The position numbers were made by a program, and so were the translations under genes. A stretch of 64,000 nt of DNA from Sulfuriferula sp. (GTDB taxonomy: Bacteria > Pseudomonadota > Gammaproteobacteria > Burkholderiales > Sulfuriferulaceae). The stretch covers positions 1 to 64,000 of the forward strand of contig JABFSE010000010.1 of assembly GCA_013140765.1 (NCBI GenBank). Reading direction: 5' to 3'. Every line of letters starts with the position of its first letter. Positions within the stretch are counted from its first letter, which is position 1. Positions 56,755 through 64,000 of the stretch are shown here, piece by piece. The notes under the pieces are model-generated. The model saw nothing but the letters and a program-made list of their open reading frames with translations, made no database searches and was not told the DNA's origin.

Positions 56755-58113
56755 ATGGCTAAGGCAAAAAACCACTACACCTGTACCGAATGCGGCGGCT
56801 CTTTGACTAAATGGCAAGGGCAATGCCCGCATTGCAATGCGTGGAATACGCTGGTAGAAACGATAGCGGAATCCGCTGCACCGTCGCGTTATAGCGCGTT
56901 GTCGGTGGTGAGCCAAGTGCAGACTTTGGGTAGCGTGGTAGCGGTCGAAGACGAACGCGTGCTTACTCATGTTGATGAGCTCGATAGGGTGTTAGGTGGC
57001 GGGGTGGTGAAAGGCGGCGTGGTGCTGATAGGCGGCGACCCTGGCGTAGGCAAATCCACTTTGCTATTACAAGCCTTGACCGCGATGAGTGAGCAACATA
57101 AGACGCTGTATGTCAGCGGTGAAGAGTCCGCCCGCCAAATCGCGCTGAGGGCGAACCGCTTGCAATTAGACGGCGGTAAACTGGCATTGTTAGCTGAAAT
57201 TCAGCTAGAAAAAATACTCGCTACATTGCAAGCGCATCAGCCCTTTATTGCCGTAATAGATTCCATACAAACGGTGTATTCCGAAGCCATGCAGTCGGCA
57301 CCTGGCTCGGTGGCGCAAGTGCGTGAATGTGCGGCGCAGTTGACGCGTTTTGCCAAACAAACTGGCACGGTGATTTTTTTGGTCGGGCATGTGACTAAAG
57401 AGGGGGCGTTGGCGGGGCCGCGTGTGCTGGAGCATATTGTTGATACCGTGCTTTATTTTGAGGGTGATACTAGCTCGACATTTCGCTTGGTGCGGGCGAT
57501 TAAAAATCGCTTTGGTGCGGTGAACGAGCTGGGCGTGTTTGCGATGACGGATAAAGGGCTGAAAGGCGTATCTAACCCGTCAGCGATATTTTTATCAGGG
57601 CACAGAGCGGATGTGCCTGGCTCGTGTGTGATGGTGACGCAAGAGGGAACGCGCCCCTTGCTGGTGGAAATACAAGCATTGGTTGAGTCGTCCCCCATGC
57701 CTAATCCACGACGTTTGTCAGTAGGGCTAGAGCAAAACCGTTTAGCGATGCTGCTGGCGGTATTGCATAGACATGCAGGCATAGCCTGCCATGATCAAGA
57801 TGTGTTTATCAATGCGGTCGGTGGTGTGCGCATCAATGAGCCAGCAGCCGATTTGCCGCTATTGCTTGCCATTGTTTCTTCTTTCAAAAACAAAGCGATG
57901 CCAGATAAACTTGTAGTTTTTGGTGAGGTTGGTTTAGCAGGGGAAATCCGCCCCGTACAACGCGGTCAAGAGCGTTTGCGCGAAGCGGCAAAGTTAGGCT
58001 TTACGCTGGCGATAGTGCCCAGCGCGAATAAGCCTAAACAAGCGATTGCAGGGATGGAAATTATCGCTGTTGAGCGTTTACAAGAGGCGGTGACTTATCT
58101 TCGTGATATTTAA
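56755..58113 (+). CDS. radA: DNA repair protein RadA
   Basis: A 452-residue RecA-like helicase involved in recombination. The C4 zinc finger is at the start (CTECGGSLTKWQGQCPHC), Walker A is GGDPGVGKSTLLLQ, the RadA-specific KNRFGAVNELG motif is present, and a Lon-like C-terminal domain follows. It overlaps the convergent DyP gene by four bases. Confidence 0.97.
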   Translation: MAKAKNHYTCTECGGSLTKWQGQCPHCNAWNTLVETIAESAAPSRYSALSVVSQVQTLGSVVAVEDERVLTHVDELDRVLGGGVVKGGVVLIGGDPGVGKSTLLLQALTAMSEQHKTLYVSGEESARQIALRANRLQLDGGKLALLAEIQLEKILATLQAHQPFIAVIDSIQTVYSEAMQSAPGSVAQVRECAAQLTRFAKQTGTVIFLVGHVTKEGALAGPRVLEHIVDTVLYFEGDTSSTFRLVRAIKNRFGAVNELGVFAMTDKGLKGVSNPSAIFLSGHRADVPGSCVMVTQEGTRPLLVEIQALVESSPMPNPRRLSVGLEQNRLAMLLAVLHRHAGIACHDQDVFINAVGGVRINEPAADLPLLLAIVSSFKNKAMPDKLVVFGEVGLAGEIRPVQRGQERLREAAKLGFTLAIVPSANKPKQAIAGMEIIAVERLQEAVTYLRDI

Positions 58114-58997
58114 TTAACGCCTAATGTACTCAAATCCAGCCCGCCATCGGCACGCATAGGCGGGCACCAATAATAGGCACAGCTAACGGGGTGGCTGAAA
58201 TTAAACAAGCCATCGGTAATGCCGTCTTCCAACCCTAACATACGCTGTAATTGGACCTCAAAAGCGTAAAAATTTTGCGCGAATGCGACAAACATAAATC
58301 CAGCACGATTTGCATCTGCGCTGGGCATGGAGCGTCGCCATAGAAAAGCCTCGGGAGTAAAGCTCTCTTGCGCGGTACGTTTGACGTGCGCTGATGCTGG
58401 CGCGTCGTCTATCTCTTCGTTGTCGCTTATTCGTCGCCCAATAATGTGGTCTTGGGCGTGTGTGGGCATGGCTGAGAGCGTGTCTAAATCATGTAACCAA
58501 TGTTGCACGGCGACAAAACTACTGCCGTCTAATCCTGCGCCCGCGCCGCTGAGTGCGGCTGTTAGGGTGATGTCATCACCTAGTGGGTTTTCTGTGCCGT
58601 CTTCATAACCGCTTAAATCACGCCCTTGTTTGAAATAAAAAGCCTCATCGCTACTTACGCGTTCAAAAGCGGGTGCGAGCAAAGCATCTAAAGCGCGTTG
58701 CGTGTGAATTAAAGTGCCACGTTCGGCATCGCGCAACCATAACCACAATGCGTGCGGCGTGGAAGGCACATCTATGCCCGCGCCTGTGAGCGCGGAAAAT
58801 GTTTTTAAGCCTGCGATATGATGTTGCAAGGCAAGCACTAAAGACGCGCCGAATCCCACTACGACATATTTACCATCGGCAAATTGGGCTAATTTATTTA
58901 GCACGCTCACCGCATCAGTGCAAGGTTTGAGGCGATAAGCCAAATAGCGTGCATGGGCGGGCAGTGGGGCGGTGATACCAGATTGTATAAGCAACAT
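58110..58997 (-). CDS. Dye-decolorizing (DyP-type) peroxidase
   Basis: A 295-residue haem peroxidase. The family signature is GYEDGTENP (distal Asp), the proximal haem His is in SAHVKRTAQES, and the distal Arg is likely in FLWRRSMPSADANRAG. Substrate unknown; no signal peptide, so cytoplasmic, with no encapsulin gene beside it. It starts five bases after the cbbR stop, on the same strand, so the two may form one transcript, an unusual coupling of a CO2-fixation regulator and a peroxide-using enzyme. Confidence 0.93.
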   Translation of the reverse strand: MLLIQSGITAPLPAHARYLAYRLKPCTDAVSVLNKLAQFADGKYVVVGFGASLVLALQHHIAGLKTFSALTGAGIDVPSTPHALWLWLRDAERGTLIHTQRALDALLAPAFERVSSDEAFYFKQGRDLSGYEDGTENPLGDDITLTAALSGAGAGLDGSSFVAVQHWLHDLDTLSAMPTHAQDHIIGRRISDNEEIDDAPASAHVKRTAQESFTPEAFLWRRSMPSADANRAGFMFVAFAQNFYAFEVQLQRMLGLEDGITDGLFNFSHPVSCAYYWCPPMRADGGLDLSTLGVN

Positions 58998-59001
58998 GCG
59001 A

Positions 59002-59952
59002 TTACTTTCGTTCAGTTTGATTAGGAAAACCAGGCAGACCCTGCATGTAACGTTCAGCCATAGGTCTGCTTGCGGTGCGTAAAAAGTCCAAGAAAGTCAG
59101 CGCGACCAGAGATAGTTGCTTGCCCGTAGGGTGAGCAACATACCAATGACGGCGAATAGGAAAGCCTGCTACATCCAGCACCACTAATTCGTCGGCGTTT
59201 CTTTCTAGTGCGAGCGTGTGTGCCGATAATACCGCAATCCCTAAACCCCCTGCAACGGCTTGTTTAATCGCCTCATTACTACCTAATTCCATACGGATAT
59301 TGAGGCTTAAATGTGCGTCTTTGAAGAAACGTTCAGTCGCTAAACGTGTGCCTGAGCCTGTTTCACGCATCAAAAAAGGCTCTTGCGCAATACGTGCGGC
59401 AGGTATGTTTTTTTGTCCTGCCAGCGGGTGATGTCTAGGTGCAAGCACGATGAGCGGATTTTCTAGAAACGGCTCTAGTGCAATACCCATATGTTCGGGT
59501 GGCAAGCCGAGTATGTATAAATCATCTTCGTTATTGCTCAAGCGTTGCAATAAACGTTCGCGGTTGGTTACTTTAAGTGAGATTTCTATGCCGGGATATT
59601 TTTCATAAAAAGGGCCAAGTAAGCGCGGGATGAAGTATTTGCTGGTGCTAATGGCGGCGATACGTAGCTTACCTGCTTTTATGCCTTTCATATTCGAGGT
59701 GGTCATTTCAAAACGTGCGATACCGTCAAAAATGTTGTGGCATAACGCCAGCAATTCTCGACCTGCATCGGTTAAAAAAATCTTTTTACCGACTTGCTCT
59801 AGCAAAGCTAAACCAACAATATCAGTGAGTTGCTTGAGCTGTATAGAGACGGTGGGCTGCGTTAAATGTAGTTCTTCGGCGGCGCGTGTATAGCTTAAAT
59901 TACGGGCAACGACTTCAAAAATCTTGAGTTGATGGAGGGTGGCATGGCGCAT
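59002..59952 (-). CDS. cbbR: LysR-type regulator of RuBisCO genes
   Basis: A 316-residue LysR-family protein. The N-terminal HTH is MRHATLHQLKIFEVVARNLS with TRAAEELHLTQPTVSIQLKQ, and the ligand-binding domain follows. CbbR proteins sense metabolites such as RuBP or NADPH and activate cbb operons. It is divergent from cbbL and the shared 169-base gap is the expected binding region. Confidence 0.94.
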   Translation of the reverse strand: MRHATLHQLKIFEVVARNLSYTRAAEELHLTQPTVSIQLKQLTDIVGLALLEQVGKKIFLTDAGRELLALCHNIFDGIARFEMTTSNMKGIKAGKLRIAAISTSKYFIPRLLGPFYEKYPGIEISLKVTNRERLLQRLSNNEDDLYILGLPPEHMGIALEPFLENPLIVLAPRHHPLAGQKNIPAARIAQEPFLMRETGSGTRLATERFFKDAHLSLNIRMELGSNEAIKQAVAGGLGIAVLSAHTLALERNADELVVLDVAGFPIRRHWYVAHPTGKQLSLVALTFLDFLRTASRPMAERYMQGLPGFPNQTERK

Positions 59953-60121
59953 CGTTTATTGTCCTGTTACTAGCTATCATTGAAAATAATCTATCATAAG
60001 CATACGAAATTACAATTATTATTTATCGTTCTGGCTTGATATAGTTTCAACCAGCTCATCTGAGCCACACGCTTTCTGTAACAGGAAAGTATATTGTTTC
60101 ATCCTTGAAAGGAGCTTTTCA
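59953..60121. promoter_or_regulatory. Divergent cbbR/cbbL control region
   Basis: The gap is AT-rich near cbbR and contains several T-N11-A type sequences of the LysR kind around 59990-60030. I could not fix the cbbL promoter boxes confidently. A strong Shine-Dalgarno AAAGGAG (60108-60114) lies seven bases before the cbbL ATG. Confidence 0.5.
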
Positions 60122-61543
60122 ATGGCTGTAAAATCGTACAACGCTGGCGTTAAAGAATATCGTCAGACTTACTGGACACCAGAATACACACCGCTGGATA
60201 CCGACATTCTTGCTTGCTTCAAAATCACACCACAAGCGGGTGTATCACGTGAAGAAGTGGCTGCTGCTGTAGCTGCTGAATCTTCAACAGGTACTTGGAC
60301 CACTGTTTGGACCGACTTGTTGACCGACCTAGATTATTACAAAGGTCGCGCATATCGTATAGAAGACGTACCTGGTGATGACACCTGCTTTTACGCTTTT
60401 GTGGCTTACCCAATTGACCTGTTTGAAGAAGGTTCAGTTGTAAACGTATTGACCTCTTTGGTTGGTAACGTATTCGGTTTCAAAGCATTACGTGCATTGC
60501 GTCTGGAAGACATCCGTTTCCCTATCGCTTACGTTAAAACTTGCGGTGGTCCTCCTCAAGGTATCCAAGTTGAGCGCGACAAGATGAACAAATATGGTCG
60601 TCCTTTGTTGGGTTGCACCATCAAGCCTAAATTAGGTTTGTCTGCTAAAAACTACGGTCGTGCTGTTTACGAGTGCTTGCGTGGTGGTTTGGATTTCACT
60701 AAAGACGATGAAAACGTCAACAGCCAACCATTCATGCGCTGGCGTGATCGTTTTGAATTCGTCCATGAAGCGACATTAAAAGCTGAACGTGAAACTGGCG
60801 AGCGTAAAGGTCACTACCTGAACTGTACCGCGCCTACCGTGGAAGAAATGTTCAAACGTGCTGAATTCGCTAAAGAAATCGGCGCACCTATCATCATGCA
60901 CGATTACTTGACTGGTGGTTTGACTGCCAACACAAGTTTGGCTAACTGGTGTCGTGATAACGGTATGTTGTTGCACATTCACCGTGCTATGCACGCTGTG
61001 CTTGATCGTAACCCGCACCACGGTATTCACTTCCGCGTATTGACCAAAGTATTGCGTTTGTCTGGTGGTGATCACCTGCACTCAGGTACTGTGGTTGGTA
61101 AATTGGAAGGCGATCGTGAAGCAACGTTGGGCTGGATCGACACGATGCGCGACAGCTTCATCAAAGAAGATCGTAGCCGTGGTTTGTTCTTCGATCAAGA
61201 CTGGGGTTCTATGCCTGGTGTGATTCCAGTTGCTTCTGGTGGTATCCACGTTTGGCATATGCCAGCACTGGTTAACATCTTTGGTGATGATTCAGTGTTG
61301 CAATTCGGTGGCGGTACATTAGGTCACCCATGGGGTAATGCGGCTGGTGCTGCAGCTAACCGTGTAGCGTTGGAAGCTTGTGTGGAAGCGCGTAACAAGG
61401 GTGTTGAGCTTGAAAAAGAAGGTAAAAACATCCTGACTAACGCAGCTGCTCACAGTCCAGAACTGAAAATCGCTATGGAAACATGGAAAGAAATCAAGTT
61501 CGAATTCGACACTGTCGATAAATTGGACGTTGCTCACAAGTAA
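60122..61543 (+). CDS. cbbL: RuBisCO large subunit, form I
   Basis: A 473-residue large subunit that carboxylates ribulose bisphosphate in the Calvin cycle. The carbamylated lysine is in [17 protein letters not shown], the catalytic [13 protein letters not shown] and the C-terminal phosphate-binding [15 protein letters not shown] are intact. It is form I (small subunit next door), and the cbbQ and cbbO genes downstream instead of carboxysome shell genes point to form IAq, used outside carboxysomes. The codon choice is more even and the Shine-Dalgarno stronger than in its neighbours, as expected for a very abundant protein. Confidence 0.98.
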   Translation: MAVKSYNAGVKEYRQTYWTPEYTPLDTDILACFKITPQAGVSREEVAAAVAAESSTGTWTTVWTDLLTDLDYYKGRAYRIEDVPGDDTCFYAFVAYPIDLFEEGSVVNVLTSLVGNVFGFKALRALRLEDIRFPIAYVKTCGGPPQGIQVERDKMNKYGRPLLGCTIKPKLGLSAKNYGRAVYECLRGGLDFTKDDENVNSQPFMRWRDRFEFVHEATLKAERETGERKGHYLNCTAPTVEEMFKRAEFAKEIGAPIIMHDYLTGGLTANTSLANWCRDNGMLLHIHRAMHAVLDRNPHHGIHFRVLTKVLRLSGGDHLHSGTVVGKLEGDREATLGWIDTMRDSFIKEDRSRGLFFDQDWGSMPGVIPVASGGIHVWHMPALVNIFGDDSVLQFGGGTLGHPWGNAAGAAANRVALEACVEARNKGVELEKEGKNILTNAAAHSPELKIAMETWKEIKFEFDTVDKLDVAHK

Positions 61544-61553
61544 ACCAATCTGG

Positions 61554-61582
61554 TTTTGTGACGGCGGATTGTCGTCACAAAA
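61554..61582 (+). other. Stem-loop between cbbL and cbbS
   Basis: TTTTGTGACG (61554-61563) pairs with CGTCACAAAA (61573-61582) over nine bases. There is no T run, so it more likely protects the cbbL 3' end or tunes the cbbL:cbbS ratio than ends transcription. Confidence 0.65.
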
Positions 61583-61612
61583 TTTAACGAACTCATTGTA
61601 AAAGGATAGATC

Positions 61613-61969
61613 ATGTCTGAAGTTATGGATTACAAATCGCGTTTAAGCGATCCAGCCAGCCGTAAGTTTGAAACTTTTTCTTACTTGCCAGCGATGTCTG
61701 ATGATGACATCAAAAAACAAGTGGAATATTTGATTTCTAAAGGCTGGAACCCAGCAATTGAACACATCGAACCAGAATACTTGATGGATTCATACTGGTA
61801 CATGTGGAAACTGCCTATGTTCGGTGAAACCGACGTAGCCGTTGTGTTGGCTGAAGCATTAGCTTGTCACAAAGCTAACCCAGACAACCACATTCGTTTG
61901 ATTGGTTACAACAACTTTAACCAATCTCAGGGTGCATCCATGGTTATCTATCGCGGCAAAACAGTTTAA
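61613..61969 (+). CDS. cbbS: RuBisCO small subunit
   Basis: A 118-residue small subunit of the L8S8 enzyme: [20 protein letters not shown], then [16 protein letters not shown], and the C-terminal [20 protein letters not shown]. The length is normal for form IA. AAAGGA precedes the ATG. Confidence 0.98.
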   Translation: MSEVMDYKSRLSDPASRKFETFSYLPAMSDDDIKKQVEYLISKGWNPAIEHIEPEYLMDSYWYMWKLPMFGETDVAVVLAEALACHKANPDNHIRLIGYNNFNQSQGASMVIYRGKTV

Positions 61970-62010
61970 TTTTTGTTAATTAACGTTTAGCAGCGCGGGT
62001 TACCCGTGAT

Positions 62011-62050
62011 AAGCCCTCCGTTGCCCGTAAGTGACGGGGGGCTTTTTTAT
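62011..62050 (+). terminator. Terminator or attenuator between cbbS and cbbQ
   Basis: AAGCCCTCCGT (62011-62021) can pair with ACGGGGGGCTT (62034-62044, one G-T pair), followed by a T run. It would reduce expression of cbbQ and cbbO relative to the RuBisCO subunits. Confidence 0.85.
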
Positions 62051-62077
62051 CTATCGTTCTATGTATAGGAATAAAAC

Positions 62078-62881
62078 ATGAATGACATCATCAAACAGTA
62101 TGTAATTGAAAAAGAACCCTATTATCGTCCTGTTGCGGACGAAGTCGAGCTGTACGAAGCTACTTACGCCGTGCGTATGCCGATGATGTTAAAAGGTCCG
62201 ACAGGTTGCGGTAAAACGCGTTTTGTTGAACATATGGCATGGAAATTAAACAAGCCGCTGATTACGGTTGCTTGTAACGAAGATATGACAGCTTCTGATT
62301 TAGTCGGTCGCTTTTTATTGGACGCATCTGGCACCCGTTGGCAAGATGGTCCGCTCGCAATAGCCGCCCGTCATGGCGCGATTTGCTACCTCGATGAAGT
62401 GGTTGAAGCGCGTCAAGACACCACCGTGGTTATCCACCCATTAACCGATGCGCGTCGAGTATTGCCGTTGGAAAAAAAAGGTGAGCTGATACAGGCACAT
62501 CCAGATTTTCAGTTGGTGATTTCGTATAACCCAGGCTATCAAAGTCTGATGAAGGATTTGAAACAGTCCACCAAGCAGCGTTTTGGCGCGTTAGATTTTA
62601 ACTATCCAAATCATGAGATTGAGACTGAAATCGTATCTCATGAAACAGGTGTGACTAATGAAGTGGCGAGCAAATTGGTGTCTATCGCTGAACGTGCGCG
62701 TAACTTAAAAGGCCACGGTCTGGATGAAGGCATTTCTACCCGTATGCTGATTTACGCAGGGTCGTTGATTGCAACGGGTGTGAACCCTCATGCGGCTTGC
62801 CGTGTCGCACTGGTACGTCCGATTACGGATGATCCTGACATGCGTGATGCGCTGGACGCTGCGGTCACCACCTTCTTTTAA
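62078..62881 (+). CDS. cbbQ: RuBisCO activase component CbbQ
   Basis: A 267-residue MoxR-type AAA+ ATPase. Walker A is [18 protein letters not shown], Walker B lies in [15 protein letters not shown], and an arginine-finger region follows. CbbQ forms hexamers with CbbO and remodels inhibited RuBisCO. Confidence 0.96.
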   Translation: MNDIIKQYVIEKEPYYRPVADEVELYEATYAVRMPMMLKGPTGCGKTRFVEHMAWKLNKPLITVACNEDMTASDLVGRFLLDASGTRWQDGPLAIAARHGAICYLDEVVEARQDTTVVIHPLTDARRVLPLEKKGELIQAHPDFQLVISYNPGYQSLMKDLKQSTKQRFGALDFNYPNHEIETEIVSHETGVTNEVASKLVSIAERARNLKGHGLDEGISTRMLIYAGSLIATGVNPHAACRVALVRPITDDPDMRDALDAAVTTFF

Positions 62882-62957
62882 TGCAGGTTGTAAGGCGGGT
62901 GAGGGCGTGTGCCCTTGCTCGATTATATTGACAGCTTAAATAGGGTTAAAACCAACG

Positions 62958-64000
62958 ATGAGCATTAACCTCGAAGACTATCAAGACATATTAGGCGAGC
63001 TATCCGAGTCCTCGCAAAGCATACTCGACGCGTCTTGGCACGAAGCCACCAAAGTATTTAGTTCGCAAGGCTTGAGCCATTATTTGCAAGGTGCGCGTTC
63101 GCTTAAAAACTTAGGACGCGGCTGTGATTTAGTCGCGACCTATATACAAGAAGCCCCGCGAGTCGCTAAAGAAATCGGCGAAGACATCATTCCTGAGCTG
63201 GTACACACAGGCATGATGATGGCCTCTAAAACCAGTGGTGCAGTGATCGAGCGTATTTTCGCCACTGCCGCCACTGCCGCTAATCGTTTAGGCGATGAGC
63301 AAGTATTCCGTAGTTATCTGCAATTGCTGGACGTACTTATTTCGCAAGCGCCACGCGGTATGCGCCCTATGCTGGATAATCTGGAGCCGTTGTTGGCGCA
63401 ATTAACCTTGGGCGGATTACGTCGCTGGGCACTGTGGGGTGCGCAGGCGCATCGTACTGATTATCCTGAACAAACACGTTACTTTGGTTTAGAGAGTAAA
63501 GAATCGCAGGCGATGTTGCAAAAAGAGCGTAAAGGCACGCTGTTTGTCGATATGCAACGCCGTATCAATATGTATTTACGCGCATTGTGGGCACGGGATT
63601 TTTTCATGCGCCCGACCTCGGGTGACTTTGAAAACCGTCAAGGCTACAAACCCTATATCGAAAATTATTTGATGTTTTTGCCCGATGCAGTGGATGATTG
63701 CGAAGGTGTGGCGGGCATAGAAATCTATCGCGCCACTGCCGCGCATTGCGCCGCACACTTGGTTTATACGCAAAAACCTATTTCTGCAGAAAGCCTCAAC
63801 CCCATGCAAATGGCGGTGATTTCGGTGATAGAAGATGCGCGGGTTGAGCAGATAGCCATTAACGCTTTTCCTGGTATGCGCCAGTTGTGGGCTACCTTGC
63901 ATTTTGCCCAGCCTACGGATGCAAAAACTTTTGGCGATTATTTGAATCGCATTGCCCGTGCCTTATTGGATGCGAGCTACGCAGACACGCACCCGATTAT
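62958..64000 (+). CDS. cbbO: RuBisCO activase component CbbO, cut by the window end
   Basis: An open frame from ATG 62958 (MSINLEDYQDILGELSESSQ) runs 347 codons and leaves the window without a stop. The helical N-terminal part with RRWALWGAQAHRTDYPEQTR and ISVIEDARVEQIAINAF is that of CbbO/NorD-like proteins; the von Willebrand A domain expected at the C-terminus lies beyond 64000. CbbO bridges CbbQ to RuBisCO. It starts 76 bases after cbbQ. Confidence 0.93.
   Translation, partial: MSINLEDYQDILGELSESSQSILDASWHEATKVFSSQGLSHYLQGARSLKNLGRGCDLVATYIQEAPRVAKEIGEDIIPELVHTGMMMASKTSGAVIERIFATAATAANRLGDEQVFRSYLQLLDVLISQAPRGMRPMLDNLEPLLAQLTLGGLRRWALWGAQAHRTDYPEQTRYFGLESKESQAMLQKERKGTLFVDMQRRINMYLRALWARDFFMRPTSGDFENRQGYKPYIENYLMFLPDAVDDCEGVAGIEIYRATAAHCAAHLVYTQKPISAESLNPMQMAVISVIEDARVEQIAINAFPGMRQLWATLHFAQPTDAKTFGDYLNRIARALLDASYADTHPI

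Overview
The window reads as chromosome of a chemolithoautotrophic betaproteobacterium, most likely of the Nitrosomonadales/Gallionellales kind. This rests on the gyrA-serC-pheA-hisC-DAHP synthase-tyrA gene order, a form I RuBisCO operon of the cbbLSQO type behind a divergent CbbR, and the general look of the proteins. Species cannot be named from sequence reading alone. Housekeeping genes are interspersed with small accessory patches.

Layout. 1-570: a mobile-element scar, made of the 3' end of an internally deleted IS3-family element inserted in a decayed tyrosine integrase gene beside a tRNA-Ser(GGA) 3' fragment. 842-9927: gyrA, an M23 peptidase, a bactofilin, then serine and aromatic amino-acid genes. 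9924-15120: psd (minus), then a four-gene plus-strand cluster (2OG-Fe(II) oxygenase, ELM1-like protein, a 638-residue protein of unknown function, a DUF2249-hemerythrin protein). 15261-18907: accessory patch with an HNH-like protein, a structured repeat, a HigBA-type module with a broken toxin, and a HipBA module with palindromic operators. 18922-22688: leuA, an Lrp-type regulator, a DnaQ-like exonuclease and a pseudouridine synthase.

22919-41333 is the most distinctive region: a diguanylate cyclase, two exported low-complexity proteins built of Gly-Ser-Thr and LLAPVTGLLGG repeats, a TpsB/FhaC-type outer-membrane transporter, an eight-copy heptamer tandem repeat, and then a complete Tad (tight adherence, Flp pilus) locus ending with a sigma-54 activator. 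Together these look like a surface attachment programme with its own regulation and candidate exported partners.

41418-47436: pnp, rpsO, xseA, a noncoding segment with two copies of a three-box DnaA-binding motif, purT and a Sel1 protein. 47630-49600: a second copy of the same deleted IS3 element, two integron gene cassettes with attC sites, a candidate attI and a decayed integron integrase in the correct divergent geometry, i.e. a fossil integron. 49691-58113: miaA, rppH, an Mrp-type Fe-S carrier, dcd, an amino-acid decarboxylase, arfB and radA. 58110-64000: a DyP peroxidase and cbbR on the minus strand, then cbbL-cbbS-cbbQ-cbbO for CO2 fixation, with cbbO running off the end of the window.
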